Origin: Bacteroidota bacterium | Lineage (GTDB): Bacteria > Bacteroidota > Bacteroidia > Sphingobacteriales > Sphingobacteriaceae | Direction of reading: 5' to 3' | Length of the DNA stretch: 25,250 nucleotides | Assembly (NCBI GenBank): GCA_023427985.1 | Contig: JAEYZM010000023.1 | Location: 1 to 25,250 of the forward strand | Shown here: piece after piece, positions 8,172-14,903 of the stretch | Layout: every line of letters begins with the position of its first letter | Position numbering within the stretch: position 1 is the stretch's first letter | The notes under the pieces: model-generated | The model's database searches: none | The model's input: only the letters and a program-made list of their open reading frames with translations | Told to the model about the DNA's origin: nothing | Position numbers and translations under genes: made by a program

Positions 8172-8846
8172 TTATTCGACAGCGATTTCAGTTGCCGAAT
8201 TCAAGTTTGATTTAATTTTCGAGTAGAGATTTAAATTGGGATCCATTGCTATAACAATAGTACCAGCGCTTACAACTGCGTTATCTAGTTCAGTACTTGT
8301 TATGTTTTCTAATAATTTATGGATATTTAATTTTATGCTTATAGTTTTCTGTTGCGAAGGATTTACATCGAAATCTCTGCCATTTGCAACAATATTCAAA
8401 TTTTCATATACAAAAATTTGTACAGGAGTACCTTTGTAATCTCCTAAAATTTCGATTCCATTTTCTGGGTTTGATTTTGAAAGTCCTATTGTCGCTTTTA
8501 CATTTCTGTGTTCACCTTCCTTAATATTAATTTCAGAAAGATTATAAGGACTAACAATTTCAATCACAGAGTTTGGAACATTAACAGGACTAGTTTCTGA
8601 TTTGCTTCTTCTAGAACTTTCGAATGTTAATGATGACATTCGGATTTTAACAGAGCTCACATTAATAACAGAGTTCGTGTTAAAACTATTCATTTCGAAA
8701 ATCAAGCTGGCGTTTCCTGATTTTCTACAAGAGCTAAACGAAATTAAGATTAAACTAATAAGCAGAGTGGTTATTCCAAATCTTCCAGCTTTCTTCTGCT
8801 TGCTCGTATAGCATTTGTAATCCATTTTTTGTTGTTGTGCCTTCAT
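8172..8846 (-). CDS. Putative lipoprotein of unknown function, start overlapping aroE
   Basis: A 224-residue protein with a basic n-region (KQKKAGRFG), a hydrophobic stretch and the lipobox FSSC with Cys40, so it should be lipid-anchored after export. The mature part is predicted all-beta and rich in Ser/Asn, with a middle segment (INIKEGEHRNVKATIGL) and the ending LYSKIKSNL. I do not recognise a named family; DUF4382-like lipoproteins have a similar look, but the match is weak. The ATG at 8844-8846 has a perfect AAGGAGG seven nt upstream, unusual in this phylum. This start and the signal peptide lie inside the last 92 bp of aroE in another frame. A second in-frame ATG at 8823-8825 would also keep the signal peptide. 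It is the third gene of the fumC-aroE operon and ends before a shared terminator. Confidence 0.8.
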   Translation of the reverse strand: MKAQQQKMDYKCYTSKQKKAGRFGITTLLISLILISFSSCRKSGNASLIFEMNSFNTNSVINVSSVKIRMSSLTFESSRRSKSETSPVNVPNSVIEIVSPYNLSEINIKEGEHRNVKATIGLSKSNPENGIEILGDYKGTPVQIFVYENLNIVANGRDFDVNPSQQKTISIKLNIHKLLENITSTELDNAVVSAGTIVIAMDPNLNLYSKIKSNLNSATEIAVE

Positions 8847-9498
8847 TTTTTGCCCTCCTTAGGAATGTTGTTTCGATAGGGTTGTAAACGAGATCTAAAC
8901 AAAAATGTTTCAAAGAAAGTAATTCAAATGGGAAATCAACACAATCGTTAACATTAGGATACATTCCGAGAGGCGTTGTTTGAACGATTATGCCCACATT
9001 ATCAATAATATCTTTTGTTATTTGATTGTAGGTTAAAATATTATCAGAGCTAGTTCTGCTCACAATTTTATATGTAATATTTAGTTTCTTGAAAACGAAT
9101 TGAACTGCCTTTGATGCTCCTCCATTTCCTAAAATTAATGCAGAAGATTTGAATTGACTAATTTCTGGGAATAAGGATTTCGCGAAGCCCCAAGTATCGG
9201 TATTAAATCCAATAGTCTTACCATAATGGAATTTAACCGTGTTAACAGCCCCAACACCTTTTGCAGTTTCGTGCAGTTCATCGAGGTAAGGAATAATACT
9301 TTCCTTATAAGGTAGGGTGATGTTTAAACCCTTTAAGTTTGGATGGTTTGCTATTAATTCTGGGAATTCCTCAATGGCATTGAGTTCAAATAATTCGTAT
9401 GCCGAATTGATAATGGACTCATCGGCAAACTTCTTTTCAAAATAATTTTTCGAAAAGGAATGCCCTAAGGATTTGCCAATGAGTCCATATAAATTCAT
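8755..9498 (-). CDS. aroE: Shikimate dehydrogenase
   Basis: NADPH-dependent reduction of 3-dehydroshikimate to shikimate in aromatic amino acid synthesis, cytoplasmic. With the ATG at 9496-9498 the protein has 247 residues and starts MNLYGLIGKSLGHSFSKNYF, the usual start in Bacteroidota; the in-frame ATG at 9543 would add 15 unrelated residues and overlap fumC. Key residues are present: the shikimate-binding serines in LGHSFS, Lys65 in ITLPYKE, Asn86 in GAVNTV, Asp101 in NTDTWG, and the nucleotide loop GNGGASKA (about 124-131). The C-terminal pattern NGLQMLYEQAEESWKIWN is complete, so the gene is not truncated despite the overlap. It starts 4 nt after the fumC stop, and its 3' end also encodes the start of the following lipoprotein. 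Confidence 0.93.
   Translation of the reverse strand: MNLYGLIGKSLGHSFSKNYFEKKFADESIINSAYELFELNAIEEFPELIANHPNLKGLNITLPYKESIIPYLDELHETAKGVGAVNTVKFHYGKTIGFNTDTWGFAKSLFPEISQFKSSALILGNGGASKAVQFVFKKLNITYKIVSRTSSDNILTYNQITKDIIDNVGIIVQTTPLGMYPNVNDCVDFPFELLSLKHFCLDLVYNPIETTFLRRAKNEGTTTKNGLQMLYEQAEESWKIWNNHSAY
8854..8860 (-). promoter_or_regulatory. Strong Shine-Dalgarno inside aroE for the lipoprotein gene
   Basis: The minus strand reads AAGGAGG followed by a 7-nt spacer and ATG at 8844-8846. In the aroE frame these bases are part of Leu-Arg-Arg encoded CTA AGG AGG. Most genes in the window have no such site, so it decides the start of the lipoprotein and suggests coupled translation inside the operon. 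Confidence 0.7.
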
Positions 9499-9502
9499 GG
9501 AA

Positions 9503-10900
9503 TTATAAATTTCCAACCATCGATTCAGGTCTAACCCATTCATCGAATTGTTCCGATGTAAGTAAACCTAATTCAATAGCAGCTTCTTTTAATGTTTTAT
9601 TTTCTTTGTGTGCTTTCTTCGCAATTTTTGCTGCATTGTCGTAACCGATATGCGTATTCAAAGCAGTTACCAACATCAATGAATTATCTAAATTCTTTTT
9701 GATGTCGTTATAATTTGGTTCGATGCCTTGCGCGCAATTTACATCGAATGAAACACAAGCATCACCAATTAATCGAGCCGAATGAAGTACATTCGCTGCA
9801 ATCATCGGCTTAAATACATTTAATTCAAAATGTCCTGTAGCACCACCAACAGATACTGCTACATCGTTACCAATTACTTGTGCACAAACCATAGTTAAAG
9901 CTTCGGGCTGAGTTGGATTTACTTTGCCAGGCATAATAGATGAGCCCGGTTCGTTATCTGGAATAATAATTTCGCCAATACCACAACGAGGTCCAGAGCT
10001 TAACATACGCACATCGTTCGCAATTTTCATTAATGCTACTGCAGCTCTCTTTAATGCGCCTGAAAGTTCAACCATTGCATCATGAGCTGCCAATGCTTCG
10101 AATTTATTTGGTGCTGTAACGAATGGGTATCCACTGATTTCTGCGATTTTTTTAGCTACTAATTCTGCATAACCTTTTGGAGCATTTAAACCAGTTCCAA
10201 CTGCGGTACCGCCTAGTGCTAATTCAGAAACCATCTCTAAAGAATTTTTAATAGCTCTTATGCTATTCGTAATTTGTTGAACGTAACCAGAAAATTCTTG
10301 ACCTAATGTAAGCGGAGTAGCATCCATAAAATGTGTTCTTCCAATTTTCACAATGTTCATGAATTCTTTCGATTTCTTATCAAGAGTATCGCGTAATTGT
10401 TCTAATCCAGGTATTGTGATTTCGACAACTTGCTTGTAAGCCGCTATGTGCATTGCCGTTGGATACGTATCGTTTGATGATTGCGATTTATTTACATCGT
10501 CGTTTGGGTGCAATGCTTTTGAATCGTCAGTTAATTTTCCACCTTTTATTACATGACCTCTATTGGCAACAACTTCGTTCACATTCATATTGCTTTGAGT
10601 TCCTGAGCCTGTTTGCCAAATTACTAATGGGAATTCTGAGTCTAATTTTCCATCAAGAATTTCTTCGCATACTTGTGCTATAAGATTTGCTTTTTCTTCT
10701 GATAATACTCCTAAATCTTTATTAGTTAATGCCGCGGCTTTTTTTAATATTGCAAAAGCTCTAATGATTTCAATTGGCATTTTATCTGCAGGACCTCCAA
10801 TTTTAAAATTCATTAAAGATCTCTGAGTTTGCGCAGCCCAATATTTATCTGCAGGCACTTGTACTTCTCCTAAACTGTCTTTTTCTATACGAAATTCCAT
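9503..10900 (-). CDS. fumC: Fumarate hydratase class II
   Basis: Reversible hydration of fumarate to L-malate in the TCA cycle; iron-independent homotetrameric class II enzyme of the fumarase/aspartase superfamily. At 465 residues it is full length. Visible are the substrate-binding stretches TGSGTQSNMNVNEV (97-110) and SSNDTYPTAMH (141-151), His190 in GRTHFMDATPLTLGQE, and the mobile signature loop GSSIMPGKVNPTQPEA (319-334) with the catalytic serine at about 321. GRTHFMDATP and EHNELNVF-like text (HFELNVFKP) favour fumarase over aspartase. A perfect -7 box (10921-10928) lies 20 nt upstream of the ATG. It heads an operon with aroE (4 nt gap) and a lipoprotein. The pairing of fumC with aroE has no obvious metabolic logic. 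Confidence 0.96.
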   Translation of the reverse strand: MEFRIEKDSLGEVQVPADKYWAAQTQRSLMNFKIGGPADKMPIEIIRAFAILKKAAALTNKDLGVLSEEKANLIAQVCEEILDGKLDSEFPLVIWQTGSGTQSNMNVNEVVANRGHVIKGGKLTDDSKALHPNDDVNKSQSSNDTYPTAMHIAAYKQVVEITIPGLEQLRDTLDKKSKEFMNIVKIGRTHFMDATPLTLGQEFSGYVQQITNSIRAIKNSLEMVSELALGGTAVGTGLNAPKGYAELVAKKIAEISGYPFVTAPNKFEALAAHDAMVELSGALKRAAVALMKIANDVRMLSSGPRCGIGEIIIPDNEPGSSIMPGKVNPTQPEALTMVCAQVIGNDVAVSVGGATGHFELNVFKPMIAANVLHSARLIGDACVSFDVNCAQGIEPNYNDIKKNLDNSLMLVTALNTHIGYDNAAKIAKKAHKENKTLKEAAIELGLLTSEQFDEWVRPESMVGNL

Positions 10901-10920
10901 GTGATTTGATTTTTGTGCCG

Positions 10921-10928
10921 CAAATTTA
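10921..10928 (-). promoter_or_regulatory. Bacteroidota -7 promoter box for the fumC operon
   Basis: The minus strand reads TAAATTTG, a full match to TAnnTTTG, ending 20 nt before the fumC ATG. I see no -33 TTG at the expected spacing. Confidence 0.55.
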
Positions 10929-11050
10929 AGAAAAAATCGACCTAAATATTAATTTTTAAATATCTGATAATCAGAATTTAAATAAACTAATATTTACTTT
11001 TATTCTGTATATGTTGATAATTCTGAGAATTTATAATGTAGATAAGGGTG

Positions 11051-11058
11051 TAAATTTG
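11051..11058 (+). promoter_or_regulatory. Bacteroidota -7 promoter box for the OmpA lipoprotein gene
   Basis: TAAATTTG, identical to the box of the divergent fumC gene, ends 21 nt before the ATG at 11080. No clear -33 TTG is seen at 19-21 nt. Confidence 0.55.
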
Positions 11059-11079
11059 AAAAGTATAAAATGATTTACT

Positions 11080-11970
11080 ATGAAAAGATTAATACATTCA
11101 TCAATGCTAATTTTTGCTTTGGCATTTGTTAGTTCTTGTGTTGTTCCTAAAAAGAAATTTTTGGCGATGCAACATCAAAGAGATTCTTTACAAAATGGTT
11201 TGAATATAGCCAACTTAAAAATTGATAGTTTAAATGGATTAGTAAAAGCTCAACGCGATACAATACTGATTTTGAGAGCAGAGTTAGCAGATACAAAATC
11301 TAAACTTTCAACTTTGACTGAACAATACAATACGCTTTCAGAAAACTATAAGCAATTAAGAGCTAATAGTACAGATGAAATTAAAAAACTAATTAAGGAT
11401 TTAGAAGCAACGCAAGCTAATTTAGCAGCACGTGAAAAGCGATTGAAAGAGGTGGAAGATGCAATGGCTAGAAGAGATGATGCAGTAAATGCATTGAGAG
11501 ATAAACTACAAAAAGCTTTGCTTGGATTTAATAAGAGTGGCTTAACAGTTAATATTAAAGATGGTAAAGTATATGTTTCTTTAACAGATAAATTATTGTT
11601 TGCATCGGGAAGTATAGAGATCGATGATAAAGGTAAAGATGCATTAACGGAATTAGCGAAAGTATTACAAACACAACCCGATATTAATATTTTGGTGGAA
11701 GGTCATACCGATAATATGAAGGTTACAAACTTAGGTCAAATAAAAGACAATTGGGACTTAAGCGTATTACGTTCAACTGCAGTTGTTAGGTATCTAACGG
11801 ATAATGAAAAGCTAGATCCTAACAGAGTTACTGCATCTGGAAGAGGAGAAGTTATGCCGGTTGATAAAATGAATACTGCAGAGGCTAGAAGTAAAAATAG
11901 AAGAATTGAAATTATCTTGACTCCGAAATTGGATGAGTTGTATAATTTGTTGAATGAAGAAGGCAAGTAG
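11080..11970 (+). CDS. OmpA-family peptidoglycan-binding lipoprotein with coiled coil
   Basis: A 296-residue envelope protein thought to tie the outer membrane to the cell wall. It has a lipoprotein signal peptide with lipobox VSSC (Cys20), then a long charged alpha-helical stretch (about 30-147) with heptad-like spacing typical of a coiled coil. From about 155 to 285 is an OmpA C-terminal domain: VSLTDKLLFASGS, LVEGHTDN (205-212), NWDLSVLRSTAVVRYL with Asp226 and Arg231 in the positions that bind diaminopimelate, and SGRGEVMP / KNRRIEI. The whole domain is intact. It is monocistronic, with a -7 box at 11051 and a strong terminator at 12012. The layout recalls Pal and MotB-like anchors, but there is no Tol or motility gene nearby, so a structural role is the simplest reading. 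Confidence 0.93.
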   Translation: MKRLIHSSMLIFALAFVSSCVVPKKKFLAMQHQRDSLQNGLNIANLKIDSLNGLVKAQRDTILILRAELADTKSKLSTLTEQYNTLSENYKQLRANSTDEIKKLIKDLEATQANLAAREKRLKEVEDAMARRDDAVNALRDKLQKALLGFNKSGLTVNIKDGKVYVSLTDKLLFASGSIEIDDKGKDALTELAKVLQTQPDINILVEGHTDNMKVTNLGQIKDNWDLSVLRSTAVVRYLTDNEKLDPNRVTASGRGEVMPVDKMNTAEARSKNRRIEIILTPKLDELYNLLNEEGK

Positions 11971-11971
11971 A

Positions 11972-12008
11972 AATTCTAAATTTAGAATTAAGAGTTAAGA
12001 GTTAAGAA
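11972..12008 (+). repeat. Palindrome plus three 7-bp repeats upstream of the terminator
   Basis: 11972-11989 is an 18-bp perfect palindrome (AATTCTAAATTTAGAATT). Overlapping its end are TTAAGAG, TTAAGAG and TTAAGAA in tandem (11988-12008). The last two units are almost complementary to TTCTTAA and TACTTAA on the other side of the terminator (12 of 14 bases), so they can extend its stem. Confidence 0.75.
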
Positions 12009-12011
12009 CGG

Positions 12012-12048
12012 TTGGTGCTAGCTTTATAAACTAGCACCAATTTTTTTT
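12012..12048 (+). terminator. Rho-independent terminator of the OmpA lipoprotein gene
   Basis: TTGGTGCTAG (12012-12021) pairs perfectly with CTAGCACCAA (12031-12040) around a 9-nt loop, followed directly by eight T. The T-run makes it a terminator in the plus direction. Confidence 0.92.
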
Positions 12049-12074
12049 CTTAATACTTAATACTTTGTACTTAA
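12047..12074. repeat. Four 7-bp repeats downstream of the terminator
   Basis: TTCTTAA, TACTTAA, TACTTTG and TACTTAA follow in tandem, then a partial unit runs to the rfbC stop codon. They mirror the reverse complements of the units at 11988-12008 and share the TACTTAA word with the inverted repeat at 388-431. Confidence 0.75.
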
Positions 12075-12081
12075 TACTATT

Positions 12082-12624
12082 TTAAAAAGGACTCACAAAG
12101 TTTTTAAAGCTCGGTAATTCTTTGTCTTTGTCTGACACAAATTTTGCTTCCACTTTCCAATCGATATTCAAGTCAGAGTCATTAAAGCATATACCACCTT
12201 CCGATTCTTTATGGTAATAATTCGTGCATTTGTACGCAAATATGGTATTGTCTTCTAACGTAGAAAATCCATGTGCAAATCCTTCTGGGATGAAGAATTG
12301 TAATTGATTCTCTGCATTTAATTCTATGGCAAAATATTGACCATATGTTGCTGAATCTTTGCGGATATCCAGAGCTACATCCAAAACGCTACCTTGTATT
12401 ACACGTACTAATTTACCTTGTCCATATGGCCTTTTTTGAAAATGTAATCCTCTAATGGTCCCTTTCTGTGATAGGCTCTGATTGTCTTGAACAAAATGTA
12501 TGTTTCCAATTTTTTTATCAAAAACATCTTGTCTGAAGCTTTCAAAAAAATATCCTCTTTCATCTCGCCAAACTTTTGGCTCGATAATTAATAATCCACT
12601 AATAGGGGTTGTTGATATATTCAT
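12082..12624 (-). CDS. rfbC: dTDP-4-dehydrorhamnose 3,5-epimerase (RmlC)
   Basis: Cupin-fold enzyme that converts dTDP-4-dehydro-6-deoxy-D-glucose to dTDP-4-dehydro-L-rhamnose, the third step of dTDP-L-rhamnose synthesis for surface polysaccharides; cytoplasmic. The 180-residue length is standard. Visible are DERGYFFESF (21-30), FVQDNQS (44-50), RGLHFQ with catalytic His61, the phosphate-contacting KLVRVIQGSVLDVALDIRKD, FIPEGFAHGF (111-120) and Tyr131 in YKCTNYY, the usual acid. All catalytic residues are present. The start overlaps the DUF4286 stop by one base (TAATG), which suggests coupled translation. The other rml genes are not in the window, so it is split from the rest of its pathway. 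A paralogous 3,5- or 5-epimerase specificity cannot be excluded. Confidence 0.93.
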   Translation of the reverse strand: MNISTTPISGLLIIEPKVWRDERGYFFESFRQDVFDKKIGNIHFVQDNQSLSQKGTIRGLHFQKRPYGQGKLVRVIQGSVLDVALDIRKDSATYGQYFAIELNAENQLQFFIPEGFAHGFSTLEDNTIFAYKCTNYYHKESEGGICFNDSDLNIDWKVEAKFVSDKDKELPSFKNFVSPF

Positions 12625-12926
12625 TATTCTATAACGTCGAGGATTGTTCTAAATGCTATAAATTTATTTTGAAATTTTGCTGAATGTTCAGCTTGCAAAG
12701 CCGGTGCAAAATTGCTTTGGTATTCGTTTAGTTTATCTTGGGACTCACAAAAATATTGAAATGAATAGGTGTGTCCATCTTGTTTGGGCTCTTTGAGTTT
12801 CATGATTTTATGCATTACAAAACATCCAGTATTCATTACATCTGGAACATGAACCTTTCTCATCCATTCTATCCATTCAACATGAACATCTTCGATCACG
12901 TTAACCGTTACACTATATAATACCAT
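12624..12926 (-). CDS. DUF4286 family protein
   Basis: A 100-residue protein of a small family that is common in Bacteroidota and has no assigned function. The match rests on the N-terminal MVLYSVTVNVIEDVHVEWIE, the following HVPDVMNTGCF, and the C-terminal half with a beta strand TYSFQYFCES and FIAFRTILDVIE. The size and the alternating beta-alpha pattern suggest a dimeric ferredoxin-like alpha/beta-barrel fold, as in Dabb or antibiotic monooxygenase proteins; this is inference. No signal peptide or membrane segment. It sits 27 nt after the exported TPR gene and overlaps rfbC by one base, so the three genes are probably one transcript. Confidence 0.82.
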   Translation of the reverse strand: MVLYSVTVNVIEDVHVEWIEWMRKVHVPDVMNTGCFVMHKIMKLKEPKQDGHTYSFQYFCESQDKLNEYQSNFAPALQAEHSAKFQNKFIAFRTILDVIE

Positions 12927-12953
12927 TTTTTATTTGCGAAATTATAAAAAAAA

Positions 12954-14759
12954 TTAACTACCCCTTAACTCCCTATATCTTTTTCTAGCTTCAACTACAA
13001 ATAGGCTACCATCATATTCTTCTATGATGCGTTTATAATATTCCATAGCTTTTACAGGTTCATTTAATTTGTATTGATAGGTAACTGCGATTTTAAATAC
13101 CGCATCATCAGCCCAAATACCATCTTTAAAATTTAGACTTATTTTCTCAAGCATTGGAATAGCTAATGAATATTCTTGCTTTTGCAAGTGTATATCGGCT
13201 TTCATCCATAAAATATCATCTTCCAAATCATTCATTGGAAATAATGTATTAATTGAATCGAGCTTAATTACCGCATCCTCATATTTGTGTTGAAAAACAA
13301 ACAAATCTGCCTCTGCATACAACTTTAATGAATATAAATTACTGTCGATGTATTCGTTATCAGAAATCAGCAAACTTAAATTCAATGCATCGTTTGCTAT
13401 TAGGTTAGAGGTCCCCGATTTTAATATGTCTAGCTGTGCTTTAGCCCAAATGAATTCCCCTGCATAGTATGACAACTTAGCATTTTTAAATTTTGCCAAT
13501 TGTCCAATAGGTTCGTCCTTGTAAGCCTTGTCTACCTGTCCATACAATAAGGCAGCATCCCAAATATCCCCTCTTATTAAATAATAATCGGCTAGATCTA
13601 ATTTACAGGATGCATTGAAAGATGTAATTCCTAAACGATTATTTACTATGTGTTCTAATAGTTCTATTGCTTTATTAACCTTGCCCGAGTATAAAGCCAA
13701 AATTTTCGCATAATCTTTTATGCTTTCTAATGCTTCGCTTGAATATGATTTCTCTTTAAAATATTGTTCGTACTCGTTTTCTAATTGTAGTATGTCGTTC
13801 GAATTATAATTGCTATTGATAATTTTTTCGAACTGGTTTTCTAATTTAAGTCGACGTGCATTTTCAAATAAATCCGATTGCGGACCTCTACTTATAATTT
13901 CTTTATACGCCTTGTCTGCTACATCATATGCCCTATTGCTATTGCAATAATTAGCTAAGCTCAATATTCTAAATCCATTTTCATTATTTCTTTTATCAAG
14001 AGCAATACTTTGTGTCAATGCCGCTTCAAAATTTTGTTGTTGAATGAATGTCCAAATAAGTAACTCATTATAAAAAATTTGATCGGGGAACAATTGAATT
14101 TTTTGAAGCAGAATTCCTTTAAGTAAGTCATAATCTTTTTCATCATTTAAGTAATCCTGAAGCATTTGTTGTGTTTGTTCTATTTGATAAGCGCTTGCCT
14201 CAAACATTGCCAATTGTTCTTCAATTACTCCCTGCTTATTGTTTTGTAAACTGTATATTTTAGATGCCTCTATACTCAACACAGTATTGTTATTTAACAT
14301 TTGCCTTGAACGTTTCACAACTTGTATGGCATAATCCAATAAATTAAGGTTGATGAATTCGTTACACGTTTCCATCATCATACCAATATCTGGCTTTAAA
14401 TTATTTATTGCATCTAAATATGATTTATTTGCTTTGTCGGCATTGTTGGTCAAACTATATATATTGCCCAGATCAATAAAGTATATAGGATAATTTTTTG
14501 AACGCTTTATTTGCTTTTTAACAATCTTCTCGGCAGAATCGTATTTTTTTAAGATGATATACGATTGAATTAGATTTTTATAATATTGAATATTGTCTGG
14601 ATTATTCTGATATAATTTCTCGTAAACATCCGCAGCCTTTTCATATTCACCATTATTAAAATACTCTTTAGCAATTAAATCGTTTGAATATTTTTGTGCC
14701 GATGTAGAATCGATACATGAAATTATTATAACTATTATGAAGAGGAAATACTTAAACAT
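12954..14759 (-). CDS. Exported tetratricopeptide-repeat protein
   Basis: A 601-residue protein with an N-terminal export signal and TPR-like helical repeats throughout. The signal is MFKYFLFIIVIIISCIDSTSA; cleavage after Ala21 by signal peptidase I is likely, though Cys15 in IISC is a possible weak lipobox, so a lipoprotein cannot be ruled out. The first repeat (KEYFNNGEYEKAADVYEKLY) and the last (YKLNEPVKAMEYYKRIIEE) are the clearest; the middle is more degenerate. It should act in the periplasm or at the outer membrane as a scaffold, similar in layout to BamD-like or YbgF/CpoB-like proteins, but it is much longer and no specific match is claimed. First gene of a likely operon with DUF4286 and rfbC, divergent from the S9 peptidase over 144 bp. 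Confidence 0.88.
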   Translation of the reverse strand: MFKYFLFIIVIIISCIDSTSAQKYSNDLIAKEYFNNGEYEKAADVYEKLYQNNPDNIQYYKNLIQSYIILKKYDSAEKIVKKQIKRSKNYPIYFIDLGNIYSLTNNADKANKSYLDAINNLKPDIGMMMETCNEFINLNLLDYAIQVVKRSRQMLNNNTVLSIEASKIYSLQNNKQGVIEEQLAMFEASAYQIEQTQQMLQDYLNDEKDYDLLKGILLQKIQLFPDQIFYNELLIWTFIQQQNFEAALTQSIALDKRNNENGFRILSLANYCNSNRAYDVADKAYKEIISRGPQSDLFENARRLKLENQFEKIINSNYNSNDILQLENEYEQYFKEKSYSSEALESIKDYAKILALYSGKVNKAIELLEHIVNNRLGITSFNASCKLDLADYYLIRGDIWDAALLYGQVDKAYKDEPIGQLAKFKNAKLSYYAGEFIWAKAQLDILKSGTSNLIANDALNLSLLISDNEYIDSNLYSLKLYAEADLFVFQHKYEDAVIKLDSINTLFPMNDLEDDILWMKADIHLQKQEYSLAIPMLEKISLNFKDGIWADDAVFKIAVTYQYKLNEPVKAMEYYKRIIEEYDGSLFVVEARKRYRELRGS

Positions 14760-14903
14760 AGTCTATAAAATTAATACATATATTTATATTCAAGAACTTT
14801 TTACAAATAAGCAATAACATAAAATAAGGGTAAAAATGGTGTTACAGCTATATATAAACGAGGCTATCAGTGATTTTATGATTAAATTTAGTTTGTTTTA
14901 ACC

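Noticed and set aside
8755..8846. Frameshift joining aroE and the lipoprotein
   Set aside because: AroE ends on its normal C-terminal motif and the lipoprotein has its own start, Shine-Dalgarno and signal peptide, so these are two overlapping genes.
9499..9543. Longer aroE start at 9543
   Set aside because: It would overlap fumC by 41 bp and add residues not seen in shikimate dehydrogenases; the ATG at 9498 gives the standard N-terminus.
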